A stretch of DNA of 64,000 bases from Saprospiraceae bacterium. GTDB lineage: Bacteria > Bacteroidota > Bacteroidia > Chitinophagales > Saprospiraceae. The stretch is from positions 1 to 64,000 of the forward strand of contig JADJTQ010000010.1 of assembly GCA_016711125.1 (NCBI GenBank), in the 5' to 3' direction. The position numbers and the translations under genes were made by a program. Positions 10,263 through 19,969 of this stretch are shown piece by piece; the stretch's first letter is position 1, and each line of letters opens with the position of its first letter. The notes below the pieces were generated by a model. It was not told the DNA's origin and did not search any database. It was given only the letters and a program-made list of their open reading frames with translations.

Positions 10263-11931
10263 AAAGGCTGTTATCTTCGCCCTGATCCTTATTGGATTTC
10301 TTTTCTTTGATTCATGTAGTCATGGGGATAATCCTTTTACAACCTCAGATGTAAAAAGAGCCCAGCATATCGTAGGGATCGATTTTTCACAAGAGGTTAT
10401 TGATACGATCCTGCCTTATCTGAAACGAAATCTTGAGGGTTATGACTCTATGCGATCCTTTGAAATTGACCGGGAAGTTATGCCTGCAATTCTGTTTAAT
10501 CCCCTACCGAGAGATTTTATATTGCCTGTTGGCAAAGACAGATTGGTGACAGAATCCCCCATCATCGCGAGGCTCCCTTCTTCATTAGACTCGCTTTGTT
10601 TTTACCCGATCTCACACCTCGCAACCCTCATTCACCAAAAGAAAATTTCCTCCACAGAACTAACGCGACTGTTTTTAGAGCGGATAAAAAAATATGACAG
10701 AATTCTCCATAGTTTTATCACCATAACCGAAGACCTGGCTTTATCTCAAGCAAAACAGGCCGATGAAGATCTTGCCGAAGGACGGTATAGAGGGCCATTG
10801 CATGGTATTCCTTACGGGATCAAAGACCTGATTGCTGTGAAAGGCTATCCCACCACCTGGGGAGGCATGCCCTACCAGCATCAAAAAATTGATTACACGG
10901 CTAGTGTTGCTCAGAAACTGGAAAAGGCTGGCGCCATATTATTGGGTAAGCTCAGTAGCGGTGCACTGGCCCGGGGAGATGTATGGTTTGATGCCCGAAC
11001 TGTCAGTCCCTGGGACACACTGATGGGAGCGGGCGGCTCAAGCGCAGGTTCTGCATCTGCTACTGCGGCAGGTTTAGTTTCATTTGCTATTGGCACTGAA
11101 ACCCTGGGGTCTATCACGATGCCAAGTGGCATAAATGGCTTGACTGGTCTGCGTCCAACCTACGGGACGGTCAGCCGGCATGGAGTGATGTCACTTTCCT
11201 GGTCAATGGATAAAATAGGACCGATTTGCCGGTCAGCCGAAGATTGCGCAATCGTCTTTGCGGCTATCCACGGCAAAGACATCCTTGATCCCACTACCTA
11301 TGATACGCCGTTTTCATATGATGACAAGCAACTAATTCAAAATTTCAGAATTGGCATTTTAAAGAACGATATAGAATCAGATACCAGTAGCGGAGCACCA
11401 AACCTTAAACAGGTGTTGGCGATTCTTGATTCCTTGCAGCTATCAAAAATCGAAAAAAAACTTCCAGTTGATTTTCCGTTCAATGTATTTGATATCATCC
11501 TTAGGTCCGAGTCAGGTGCCTATTTCGACGAGTTAGTGCGTTCAGGGCAAGTAGATTTGCTGGTACAACAAGATGAATCATCACGGGCAAATTCCTTGAG
11601 ACAGTCCCGGTTTATCCCGGCTGTAGAATACATACAGGCCAATCGCCACCGCACCAGGTTGATCGAAAAGATGCATGAATTTATGAAAGATATTGACGTA
11701 CTCATAGCCCCTCCATCTGCCCAAAACCAACTACTAATTACCAATCTCACTGGTCATCCTGCCCTTGCAATTCCGGTAGGTCTCGATAGTTTAAAACATC
11801 CTGTGAGTATGACGATTATTGGCCAATTATTTGAAGAAGATAAATTGCTGGAGTTTGGACATGCCCTACAAAAAATAACGGATTTCCATAAAGTGATCCC
11901 TCCTCTTTTTAAGCCCGATGAAGACAATTGA
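10219..11931 (+). CDS. Amidase-signature family lipoprotein
   Basis: 570 residues. GTG at 10219 (or the next GTG at 10222) is the only usable start before the lipoprotein signal VIFALILIGFLFFDSC. The amidase signature is complete: Lys about 202 in PYGIKDL, cis-Ser about 274/275 in GAGGSSAGSA, and nucleophile Ser about 298 in GTETLGSIT. The family hydrolyses amide bonds (Glu/Asp-tRNA amidotransferase A, peptide amidases, urea-derived amides). As a lipoprotein it should act in the periplasm on peptides or amides, not on tRNA. The ~90-residue region between signal and domain (VKRAQHIVGIDFS...) is shared by a Bacteroidota subgroup. It begins inside the SET gene. Confidence 0.88.
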   Translation: MVKKTSPNYGLKSNRKAVIFALILIGFLFFDSCSHGDNPFTTSDVKRAQHIVGIDFSQEVIDTILPYLKRNLEGYDSMRSFEIDREVMPAILFNPLPRDFILPVGKDRLVTESPIIARLPSSLDSLCFYPISHLATLIHQKKISSTELTRLFLERIKKYDRILHSFITITEDLALSQAKQADEDLAEGRYRGPLHGIPYGIKDLIAVKGYPTTWGGMPYQHQKIDYTASVAQKLEKAGAILLGKLSSGALARGDVWFDARTVSPWDTLMGAGGSSAGSASATAAGLVSFAIGTETLGSITMPSGINGLTGLRPTYGTVSRHGVMSLSWSMDKIGPICRSAEDCAIVFAAIHGKDILDPTTYDTPFSYDDKQLIQNFRIGILKNDIESDTSSGAPNLKQVLAILDSLQLSKIEKKLPVDFPFNVFDIILRSESGAYFDELVRSGQVDLLVQQDESSRANSLRQSRFIPAVEYIQANRHRTRLIEKMHEFMKDIDVLIAPPSAQNQLLITNLTGHPALAIPVGLDSLKHPVSMTIIGQLFEEDKLLEFGHALQKITDFHKVIPPLFKPDEDN

Positions 11932-11981
11932 TTCATCCCGAAGGGCGCATATTCATTTTTAAGGGACTAATTTCCGGTCCA

Positions 11982-12618
11982 TTACCGATAAAACTGCTCC
12001 AGATATTTAAGCATAAAATCGTGTCTTTCTTTGGCCTTCTTTTTTCCGGCCTCAGTATTCATTCTGTCCTTTAAGAGTAGTAGTTTCTCATAAAAGTGAT
12101 TAATGGTCGGTGCCGTACTTTTTTTTGTAAGCTTCACGATCCATATCCAGTAGGGGTTCAACCGATGGATCGTACAATGGTCTTCCTTTATACCCTCCAT
12201 AATTAAAAGCTCTGGCAACCCCAATTGCACCTAAGGCATCAAGTCTGTCAGCGTCCTGAACTACATCCAGCTCTTTGGATCGAAATTCCTGTTCAAAATT
12301 TCCTCCCTTAAAAGAGATGTTTTTAATAATCTTTATGACATGTTCGATATTTTCCTTTGTCAATGGCAATGTCGATAGAAAATTGCCTGCTTTCATTGGG
12401 CCAATTTCTTCATCACCGTCATGAAATTTGGCATCGGCAATGTCATGCAATAAAGCAGCCAATTCGACTACAAAAAGATCACACTTTTCTGCTTTACCAA
12501 TTTCCAATGCATTGACTCTGACCCGGTGTATATGCCACCAGTCATGGCCACCCTCAGCATCGTTCAATTCATTCCTGACATAATTTTCAGTTCGCAATAA
12601 AATTTCCTGATTTGTCAT
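11982..12618 (-). CDS. HD-domain phosphohydrolase (one frameshift)
   Basis: A ~212-residue HD-superfamily protein like the YpgQ/YedJ group of nucleotide or metal-dependent phosphohydrolases. H25-D26 lies in GGHDWWHIHRV, the HD pair H58-D59 in LAALLHDIAD, and the distal Asp in VVQDADRLDALGAIGVARAF. The frame breaks in a T8 run at 12119-12126 (A8 on the coding strand). Removing one base joins REAYKKS to TAPTINHFYEKLLLLKDRM, which continues to KERHDFMLKYLEQF. Cytoplasmic. It is convergent with the amidase. Confidence 0.87.
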
Positions 12619-12630
12619 GCATTTTAGTGA

Positions 12631-12749
12631 TTGGTTGGGTGGTTAAGTAGTTAAGTGGTTATATGAAGTCTCATACTTTTTATTGACAGTTTTTACCAAA
12701 CTACTTCAAACACTTGACTAGTCACCTACTTGACTAATCTCCTAGTTAC
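12631..12749 (+). repeat. Short-word repeat island, AAGTGGTTAAGTAGTT type, with inverted halves
   Basis: The left part (12633-12661) is built of GGTTAAGTAGTTAAGTGG words. The right part (about 12700-12749) has the complementary words ACTACTT, CACTTGACTAG and CTACTTGACTAA, so a long imperfect hairpin can form. The centre has ATTGACAGTTTT, shared with the island at 37521-37620. It overlaps the last codons of the esterase-ThuA gene. Confidence 0.7.
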
Positions 12750-14463
12750 CTACGAACTCACTAGGGACTTCCTGAGTTACCTTGCCACTTGCTGCCCACT
12801 CGACTCCGCGCAAAAAAGTGGTTTTAAATCCAATGTGTTCTTGCGATTCATTCAAGTGACCTAGAGTGGTGTGAAATACCCTTCCCAAACCAAAATGCAA
12901 TGCCATAAGCATGGGTTCATTCCTATCGGTACCGCCGGTAGCAGGATCGCTATACGCTGTTGCAAGGATATTCATATTGACGGCCGGCCCACGCAGTTGA
13001 TCATATAATTCGTCGGTTGCATGATTCCATTTTTTCGGTAAGCCGAGGGTAATCGGATGGGTGGAATCCCTCAATTCAATCACAAATGCATGTTGCTTTC
13101 CATGATGGCCTCCCGGGCCGGGTTGTCCATCTCTGACGATCAGACCTTTCTTATCATAATAGACATACGGTCCATCTTTTTCGGTCCTCCCTTCCCAGCC
13201 TCCAAGTCCGATCATAGCATTGTACGCCGGCCATTGCCCAAAGGCATTATTGGCGGCATGGACACTGACAAAACCACCGCCTCCTTTGACAAAAGCCTCA
13301 AAATCTTTCCGGGTTTCATCTGACCATAATTCACCGTTGTAATTCGAAACCACTACATCATAATTTGAAAATTTCGGACTGAATTCATTTATTTTCCCTT
13401 CCTCTTTAGTGCTCGACCTTTCTATATCGACATCAAATAATCCCGAGGCAACCATTTGATTTTTCATAATATCGGTGGTCTCCATCCAATTTTTATGATT
13501 GTTTTGTCCATCGACTAGCAGAACCTTTATTTTCTTTACCAATAGTCCCCGGTTACTCATCCAAATCTTTACAGTTTCTGCCCACTGCTCAACACTGCCT
13601 TTATTTTCTGCAAATGAAAATCCATGGCCTCCGCTCTCATAAATATGCATTGCGGCTGGCACATTATTCTTGATTAAAGCCTCGTAATAAACCAAACTGT
13701 TATCTGGTTTAACAGACCGGTCATCTGACGCGTGAATTAAAATAGTAGGAGGTGTTTCGGGAGTCACTTGTTTTTCATTGCTGTAATAGAGCTGCATCTC
13801 AGGACTTGGATTTTCACCAATCAGATTTCTCCTGGATCCACCATGGGCGATCGTCGTGTCCATACTAACCACCGGGTACATCAATATCGAGAAATCTGGC
13901 CTGCAACCAAAACGGTCTGTTTCCACAGGTGCCTTTGGATTGCCTGCATCAAAATGAGTAGATGCAGTAGATGCCAGATGTCCACCTGCAGAAAAACCCA
14001 TAATACCGATTCGGTGAGGATCCAAACCCCACTCACTTGCCTTTGATCTTACGATTCGTATCGCTCTCTGTGCATCCATCAATGCAACTTTATCGTGACA
14101 AGCTTCTGATTCCCAATGTGGTAGTCGATATTTTAAGACAAACGCATCAATACCAAACGAATTAAACCATTCTGCCATGCGACTCCCTTCCCAGTCCCAC
14201 GCCAAGACCGTGTATCCTCCACCCGGACAAATGACCACACTCGCCCCCGTGGCAATCTGTCTCGGAGAGCGGTAAACTGCTAAAGAAGGTTCTTGTACTT
14301 TCAAAATTCTTCGGCCGGAGAGCCCCACTTCCGTGATTTCTTCAACCAGATCACTGGCACAGGGAATACCCTCAGGGTAGAGGGGAAGAGTATAGTCCTG
14401 GGCGCTGATGTCTGAAAATGAAAGTAGTAACCATAATAACACTAAAAATCCTCTATTCATCAT
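12742..14463 (-). CDS. Secreted fusion: alpha/beta-hydrolase (xylan esterase-like) plus ThuA domain
   Basis: 573 residues with signal peptide (FLVLLWLLLSFSDISAQ). Residues about 20-300 are an alpha/beta-hydrolase of the BD-FAE/acetyl-xylan-esterase type: VVICPGGGYTVLAWDWEG is the oxyanion HGGG-like loop, GIMGFSAGGHLAS the nucleophile elbow, IHASDDRSVKPDNS the Asp, and ESGGHGF the His. Residues about 312-560 are a ThuA-like glutamine-amidotransferase-fold domain (VLLVDGQNNHKNW, YDVVVSNYNG, FVSVHAANNAF, NEPMLMALHFGLGRVFHTTLGH). ThuA domains occur with sugar oxidoreductases and in exported glycan clusters. The joining in one polypeptide suggests deacylation coupled to a later sugar step. The frame is intact. 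Confidence 0.87.
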   Translation of the reverse strand: MMNRGFLVLLWLLLSFSDISAQDYTLPLYPEGIPCASDLVEEITEVGLSGRRILKVQEPSLAVYRSPRQIATGASVVICPGGGYTVLAWDWEGSRMAEWFNSFGIDAFVLKYRLPHWESEACHDKVALMDAQRAIRIVRSKASEWGLDPHRIGIMGFSAGGHLASTASTHFDAGNPKAPVETDRFGCRPDFSILMYPVVSMDTTIAHGGSRRNLIGENPSPEMQLYYSNEKQVTPETPPTILIHASDDRSVKPDNSLVYYEALIKNNVPAAMHIYESGGHGFSFAENKGSVEQWAETVKIWMSNRGLLVKKIKVLLVDGQNNHKNWMETTDIMKNQMVASGLFDVDIERSSTKEEGKINEFSPKFSNYDVVVSNYNGELWSDETRKDFEAFVKGGGGFVSVHAANNAFGQWPAYNAMIGLGGWEGRTEKDGPYVYYDKKGLIVRDGQPGPGGHHGKQHAFVIELRDSTHPITLGLPKKWNHATDELYDQLRGPAVNMNILATAYSDPATGGTDRNEPMLMALHFGLGRVFHTTLGHLNESQEHIGFKTTFLRGVEWAASGKVTQEVPSEFVGN

Positions 14464-14686
14464 GATCGTCTTTTCTGAATGTTCAAATCTAAGGTATAAT
14501 AAATAGTGAGATCAGAAAGCTCTTCAGCAGCCCGAATAAAACATCAGTTTAAAACCCCGATCCAGGGCTTAAATAGCTCAGAGGTCGTCGGGAGATCAAA
14601 GAAATATCATTAGCCAAGGCATTTAGTTCAACCTTATGAAAAGACCACTCCAATGAGTAACTTCGAATACCAAAATAATCCGAAGT

Positions 14687-15175
14687 ATGAACCTACCCAC
14701 CTGGGCACTAAGAAAGGCCACGCTATCCGACCGGGAAAACGCAATGCATGCCCACAAAAAGATGGCCGCCAAGATCGTATTTAGTAATCGAGCTTTCTTG
14801 GTTAACTGGATGAAGAAATGGGGCTGGAGGCGATCGTGGTTCTTTCCGGAAGAATCATTTTATACGCGATTATTTGAAAATGACGAAAATTATAGCCTGG
14901 CACTTTCTGATCAGATTGTCGAAGTTTTCATACCAAAAGAATCCTACCAAATCACCAGCAAACAACTCAAGGAAATGGATGACGACTATGCATCTCAATC
15001 CTGGTCATGGGTTGTCGGGGCTTTGCGTGAGATCCGGAGGGCTATCGAAGCGGGAGTCATCATAGAAGTGGATGACCAGAAATTAAAGTCAGTTTCTGGG
15101 TTTTATAAGTGGGCGCATCAACGGTATCACGCGCTGGAAGAAGCAGCTGATAAATGGGTCCTTGACGATCGGTAA
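14687..15175 (+). CDS. Hypothetical protein, 162 residues
   Basis: I do not recognise a family. It is rich in Trp and charged residues (WMKKWGWRRSWFFPEE, SQSWSWVVGALREIRRAIEAG), has no signal or TM segment, and is probably cytoplasmic and helical. An alternative start at ATG 14653 in the +1 frame gives 30 plausible residues (YEPTHLGTKKGHAIRPGK) before joining this frame near 14746, so the true N-terminus may be upstream with a frameshift. It stands alone between divergent and convergent neighbours. Confidence 0.55.
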   Translation: MNLPTWALRKATLSDRENAMHAHKKMAAKIVFSNRAFLVNWMKKWGWRRSWFFPEESFYTRLFENDENYSLALSDQIVEVFIPKESYQITSKQLKEMDDDYASQSWSWVVGALREIRRAIEAGVIIEVDDQKLKSVSGFYKWAHQRYHALEEAADKWVLDDR

Positions 15176-15384
15176 ATTTGCAACTAAAACACATATTAGA
15201 GTATCCTGCAATTCCATAAAAATGCAAGGCCAAGTTGCCAATGACTAAACAGCATTGTTTTGTCCAAGCCGGAGAATTTACATTCTCATCTCTCTTTCCC
15301 GTGGATTAATGAAATCTTTGTCATTGATTTTGGTGCCCTTTCTCAGAGAAATCTACCAAATTTAACCCGAGGTATTGGAAAAAC

Positions 15385-16086
15385 CTATGGATTCTTCATC
15401 ACCTCAACTTTAATTGAATTCACTACTTCCTTTGCTAAAGCTTCACTACCATCTTCGGTAAAATGGACATTACTCTTCCGCATCAACACTTCCATCTGAG
15501 GTTTGACAAAACTATACAGATCGTTGATGTGCACTCCGTACTTTTTCATGATTTTAAGAGCTTCTTCATTATATTTTTGTGGCTCACCTGGTTTGCGCAG
15601 CGGACCATCTAGTGGATTAGGATAAGGTGTGGTTGTCGCAAAAATTAAGTAAGCTCCATTCACCTTTAGCTTCTCGACGATTTCAACTAAATTTTTGCGA
15701 TATTTCTTCACTGATGCTTGTTGCGGATCTTTGGGATTCATACTATTTTCTCCCGTCTCCGGATTGACATGTTTAATGTCATGCAGCCCAAAATTAAAGT
15801 GAATTACATCCCATTTCTCAGCCCCAAGCCAACGATCCAGTTCCAGTACTCCTTTAGAAGTACCTTCGCAATTTTCCGGTGTTCCATCTTCCAAAGTGGG
15901 CCGGTGCACCTCCGCAATTCCGTCAAGCATATCGCGCACATAAGGAGTATAACCGATAGAAATCGAATCCCCCAAAATCAGTACTCGCGGCAACAATTTC
16001 TGCTCTTCTTTCGATGAAAATAAATTGTATACAGGTAGCAATCCTGAAAACGCTGTGGTTGTCAAAAGAAAAAATCTTCTATTCAT
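15385..16086 (-). CDS. Exported SGNH/GDSL hydrolase
   Basis: 233 residues. The N-terminal leader MNRRFFLLTTTAFSGLLP suggests export. The SGNH blocks are VLILGDSISIGY with nucleophile Ser about 41, FNFGLHDIKH in place of the classic GxND block III, and VHFTEDGSEALA with the catalytic His and its upstream partner. Bacterial relatives are acetyl-xylan or rhamnogalacturonan acetyl esterases. It lies 66 bp downstream of the toroid-like gene on the same strand, so a two-gene unit that deacetylates and then cleaves a polysaccharide is plausible. Confidence 0.85.
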   Translation of the reverse strand: MNRRFFLLTTTAFSGLLPVYNLFSSKEEQKLLPRVLILGDSISIGYTPYVRDMLDGIAEVHRPTLEDGTPENCEGTSKGVLELDRWLGAEKWDVIHFNFGLHDIKHVNPETGENSMNPKDPQQASVKKYRKNLVEIVEKLKVNGAYLIFATTTPYPNPLDGPLRKPGEPQKYNEEALKIMKKYGVHINDLYSFVKPQMEVLMRKSNVHFTEDGSEALAKEVVNSIKVEVMKNP

Positions 16087-16152
16087 ATTATTTAAAATCC
16101 TATACGTGGGGGTGAAGATAAAACGGAAAACACACTTTTACAAGCGCTGTAT

Positions 16153-17883
16153 TCACACCTCTTTGGCTTTACCAATAATCAACCTGTGGTGGAAAGGTGT
16201 ATAACCAGTTAAATAGATACTTGTTGCCTGTATCCTAGGTTCAGCACCTCTTAGTTGGGTCCAGGCATGTTGGTGGATGGCACCGGTGAGTTGAATTGTT
16301 TGCTCTTCATTCTTGTAGTTTATGGGACCACTTTTCATAAAATAGGCATCCTCCAATTGATCTATCTTTTCTCCACCCTGAAGCACTCCCCCCTTTCGAA
16401 AATTTATCTCGATTGCTACCGGTACATGATCTGTTCCTTCCGCCAAAAAGTCCAATTGAAATCCATTTTCAATCTCGACGATCTCCAGTAAATACGTCAT
16501 TTTCTGAATTTCACTTTGAGATCGTTTATCTTTCGGCATTTTTTCCCAACTTCCATCGGTCGCAATTAATTCAGGGGCAATAGGCTGATAATAGGGACCT
16601 TCCAACTTTTGACTTAACCGATATGTTCCTTCTTCAACCGTTAAGTCATCAGCCACAAATTGTCCTTTTCCAAAAAAGGCTGATGACATTCTCACTGCTT
16701 GTAAAACACTATTCCCGCAATGCATAGTAAATAAAGCAGCATTTTTCGCTAATACGGTTGCGTCCATTTCACCCCTTCGTATCCGCACTAAATCCGAATC
16801 TTTAAAATGCCGGGCGTAATCTATTGGTAAGGGTTCTTCCGATAGCTCACCAGCAATGGATAAATCTTCCAATAAATGACTGAGGTTGCCTGATAAAATC
16901 TCCGGACCCAATTTATCTTCTAAAAAATGTGCCATCGCACCAAAACGACCATTTTGGCCATGAACGCTCATAAATCGATATGGGTAATAGTAGGCAACAG
17001 GAGTTTGAGCCAAATACTGATCTTGCCTTCTGGAAGCTTCGGTTGCTATTTCTCCATTTGGGTGGATATAATGCAGCGTCATCTCCAGATTCTTACGCAC
17101 CGGGTCTAGCAAATCAGGTTTACCTAAGATCCTGGCGATCGTAATCAGACAACGATCGGTCAGTGGCGAATAAACTGCCGTACTACGCTCAGTAAATTGG
17201 CCATCCGCATCAATGTCAATACCCTCCCTGAGCCATTCGTCTATTCGATCCAAATATCCGGGATCAGGAAAAAGCTCATAAATGCGAGCCATTGCCATAG
17301 ACACTACCCAACGATGATTAGGCGTGTGAATGCCGCCTATCTTCAGAGCGTTCCCTGCTTTCCTCAAAAACACTTCAAGTGAGTTTAGTAGTTCCACAGT
17401 GGCTGGTAAGTCATCTTTTTTTAATAATTTATAACTAAGAGCCAAGGGTTCAACGACAAAACCGGTATCCGGGGTAGAATGGAAATTGGTCGTTAAAAGA
17501 TCTACGGTACCATCTTTATGTTGTTTTTTTAATAAAAAATCAATTGCCTGTTGCAGACGCAGCACAACATGGTTGCTATGAAAATATGCCGATCCGCTCA
17601 TGACATAAGAGGTTGTCAGACGTTGAATAAATCCTGCTGTGCTCCCAGGATGAAAGATCATAAATTGGTCTGGTATACCACCATAATTTAGATGAAGCGC
17701 ATCTACAATCTGTTGTTTCAGTAATTTGGAAACTATGAGATCATTTTCTCCAAGGAGTTTTTCCATCCATGTTTTTGACAATACGATGGGAGCCTCTTTT
17801 TTGCAACTATTGCTACTTGTCGACCATAAAATCGCCGCGCCAAAACTCCAACCCAGATGCTCTGAAAAATCTCTTCGATTCAT
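16153..17883 (-). CDS. Exported alpha/alpha-toroid protein, polysaccharide-lyase-like
   Basis: 576 residues, leader MNRRDFSEHLGWSFGAAILW. The middle (about 90-350) is helix-rich with repeated hydrophobic pairs and segments like GIHTPNHRWVVSMAMARIYELF, TERSTAVYSPLTDRCLITIA and HPNGEIATEASRRQDQY, as expected of an (alpha/alpha) toroid such as heparinase II/III or chondroitin AC-type lyases. The last ~200 residues look beta-rich (QLDFLAEGTDHVPVAIEINF). The NHRW and Tyr/His-rich stretches could form the active site, but I cannot name the family. It lies upstream of, and is likely co-transcribed with, the GDSL esterase. Confidence 0.7.
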   Translation of the reverse strand: MNRRDFSEHLGWSFGAAILWSTSSNSCKKEAPIVLSKTWMEKLLGENDLIVSKLLKQQIVDALHLNYGGIPDQFMIFHPGSTAGFIQRLTTSYVMSGSAYFHSNHVVLRLQQAIDFLLKKQHKDGTVDLLTTNFHSTPDTGFVVEPLALSYKLLKKDDLPATVELLNSLEVFLRKAGNALKIGGIHTPNHRWVVSMAMARIYELFPDPGYLDRIDEWLREGIDIDADGQFTERSTAVYSPLTDRCLITIARILGKPDLLDPVRKNLEMTLHYIHPNGEIATEASRRQDQYLAQTPVAYYYPYRFMSVHGQNGRFGAMAHFLEDKLGPEILSGNLSHLLEDLSIAGELSEEPLPIDYARHFKDSDLVRIRRGEMDATVLAKNAALFTMHCGNSVLQAVRMSSAFFGKGQFVADDLTVEEGTYRLSQKLEGPYYQPIAPELIATDGSWEKMPKDKRSQSEIQKMTYLLEIVEIENGFQLDFLAEGTDHVPVAIEINFRKGGVLQGGEKIDQLEDAYFMKSGPINYKNEEQTIQLTGAIHQHAWTQLRGAEPRIQATSIYLTGYTPFHHRLIIGKAKEV

Positions 17884-18257
17884 GCCAAATAATTCTTGAT
17901 CAATAGTTTGCTAAATGTCCCTATTAGAGGCCTCTTTTCGCGTCCCAGCCAACAACTCACTCTAAATCACCTTTCCCCCTTAATCCGATCCACTTCTCTT
18001 CTTCATCCCCTTAATGCTCTGTCGATATTGGGTGACGACGGCATCGGCACCAAGCGGGGAGCGCCGTTGTTGGCGTCCCTGCCAACAACATCTTTCTTCA
18101 TCAGCACAACATGAAGTAGATGACTTAGCCTTTTTCAATTTTATAGACAAGCCAATCGCTGATATGCTCCAAAATAATAACTTTAACCGGGATATCGGAT
18201 TAGGGAGTGTGTTTTTCACTCTACTTAGATAATACTGTCCCTTTCAAACCGATTAAT
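17884..18257 (+). other. Divergent intergenic region with a perfect hairpin
   Basis: No gene seen. A perfect 9-bp inverted repeat (GTTGTTGGC at 18066-18074 with GCCAACAAC at 18081-18089, 6-nt loop) sits in a GC-rich patch. On the other strand that patch resembles 46732-46770 (TTGTTGGCA followed by GCCA...CGGC...CCCCGC), so it may be a dispersed element. The region separates a minus-strand lyase-like gene from a plus-strand oxidoreductase and should hold both promoters. Confidence 0.6.
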
Positions 18258-19429
18258 ATGCGAAATAATATCAACTCATCAGTTTTCCAGCTGGTTATGA
18301 CCCTCTTTCTTAGTTGCACACTGATTAATCTTTCCGCAATGTTACAGCCCAAAAATGTGTCATTGCATGCCGATATTTCACATGCTATCGAACCACTTAA
18401 AATCGCAGTTGTGGGGCTAACTCATGATCATGTCAACTGGATCTTAGGGAGGAAAAACATGGCCGATATCCAAATGGTGGCCATCGTCGAACCAAACCGA
18501 GCGCTGGCTCAAAAATACAGCGCCCGCTATGGATATTCGATGGATATAGTGTACAGCACCCTGGAAGAGATGTATACTCAGGTGCAGCCAGAAGCCGTCA
18601 CAGCCTTTAACTCGATCTTTGAACATTTGGCCGTGGTCGAATTTTGTGCCCCTAAAGGCATCCATGTGATGGTTGAAAAGCCTTTGGCTGTGAGTGTAGA
18701 GCATGCAAAGAAAATGATTTCTCTGGCCGAAATACATGGTATTCATTTACTTACCAATTATGAGACGACCTGGTACGACAGCAATCATGAGGCCTATGAT
18801 CTGGTACATGAACAACAAAAAATTAGTGATATCCGGAAAATCGTTTTTTACACCGGCCACCGCGGGCCTCGTGAAATTGGATGTAGCGAAGAATTTCTAG
18901 CCTGGCTCACCGATCCCATCTTAAATGGTGCTGGTGCGCTTACTGATTTTGGCTGTTATGGAGCCAATTTGTCTACCTGGTTGATGAAGGGACAACCACC
19001 TATTTCGGTCACTTGTGTTACCAAGCAGATCAAACCCAGCATCTACCCAAAGGTTGATGACGATGCCACGATTATTTTAAACTATCCTAAGGCAGAGGTA
19101 ATCATTCAAGCCTCCTGGAACTGGCCATTTAGTCGCAAAGAGATGGAAGTTTATGGTCAAAAAGGCTACATATTTTGTAAAAACGGGCGGGATATGCAGG
19201 TTATGGTGGATGAAAAAGCGGGATCAAAAACATGGCAGCAAGTGAATCAACTGGCCGTATAAAGGACCCATTTGCCTACTTGCACCGAGTGATTAAAGAA
19301 AATTACCGCGAGGCCCCTTTTAACCTATCTTCTACTGAAAACAATAAGATCGTAGTTCAGATACTTGAAGCGGCTAAACGCTCGGCTGAGACTGGCCGGA
19401 CCATCTTGTGGCAGGATGTTGACAAATAA
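18258..19429 (+). CDS. Exported Gfo/Idh/MocA oxidoreductase (one frameshift)
   Basis: About 390 residues. ATG 18258 begins a signal peptide (SVFQLVMTLFLSCTLINLSA); the in-frame ATG at 18207 only adds an unlikely extension. The family features are LKIAVVGLTHDHVNW (nucleotide loop with H-D-H instead of a glycine-rich end), VAIVEPNRALA, VMVEKPLAVSV and GAGALTDFGCYGANL. The frame breaks near 19258: the first part ends in QQVNQLAV and the second continues KDPFAYLHRVIKENYREAPFN to ETGRTILWQDV, so one base is missing. It is a different subfamily from the Tat-type paralogues at 4445 and 6537. Confidence 0.85.
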
Positions 19430-19509
19430 GACCAAGTTCTAAAAGAGGCAACCTTATTTAGAAATACCACGAAAAATCTACCTTCGCCCCTGTTAGTTTG
19501 AAGCTCACT

Positions 19510-19929
19510 ATGTTTAAAATAAAACTTCCAGAGCAGATCCAGGAATTCATAGTTCCCAAAATTAAGTTTGCGAGCACATCATTATTGGCCACTATTATTG
19601 ATTACACGATCTATCTCTGCTTAGTTTATTCGGGTTTCAATAAAGTCTATTCTAACATCACTTCGGCCAGTATAGGTTTTCTGGTTAATTTCTTTCTGCA
19701 AAAAAAATTCATTTTTACACTGCGGAGAAAAGCACATCAGACCTTCTTGATTTCTATGTCTTTTTCCGCCACCGGTATTGGTATCAGCACGGTTCTCATC
19801 TATCTTTTTAATAAGAATGCTTTTCTTGATCACCACCAGTATTTGACTAAATTGCTGGTGATGGGAATTATGTTTTTATACAATTTTTACACAAAAAGAT
19901 TAGCGTTTGAAAAAACTCTCAAAGCCTAA
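19510..19929 (+). CDS. GtrA-family membrane protein
   Basis: About 139 residues with four TM helices and the GtrA pattern: KFASTSLLATIIDYTIYLCL (the usual F-x-x-V-G-x-x-x-x-x-D-x start), ASIGFLVNFFLQKKFIF (N-F-x-x-x-x-x-F/W-x-F), and LLVMGIMFLYNFYTKRLAF at the end. GtrA proteins are thought to move polyprenyl-linked sugars or to help cell-wall and O-antigen glycosylation. ATG 19510 is preferred to TTG 19498. No partner glycosyltransferase is adjacent; a repeat array follows. Confidence 0.87.
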   Translation: MFKIKLPEQIQEFIVPKIKFASTSLLATIIDYTIYLCLVYSGFNKVYSNITSASIGFLVNFFLQKKFIFTLRRKAHQTFLISMSFSATGIGISTVLIYLFNKNAFLDHHQYLTKLLVMGIMFLYNFYTKRLAFEKTLKA

Positions 19930-19969
19930 TATCCTCCTCCAGCCAATCTCTCAAAGGTGTTTCACTCTC

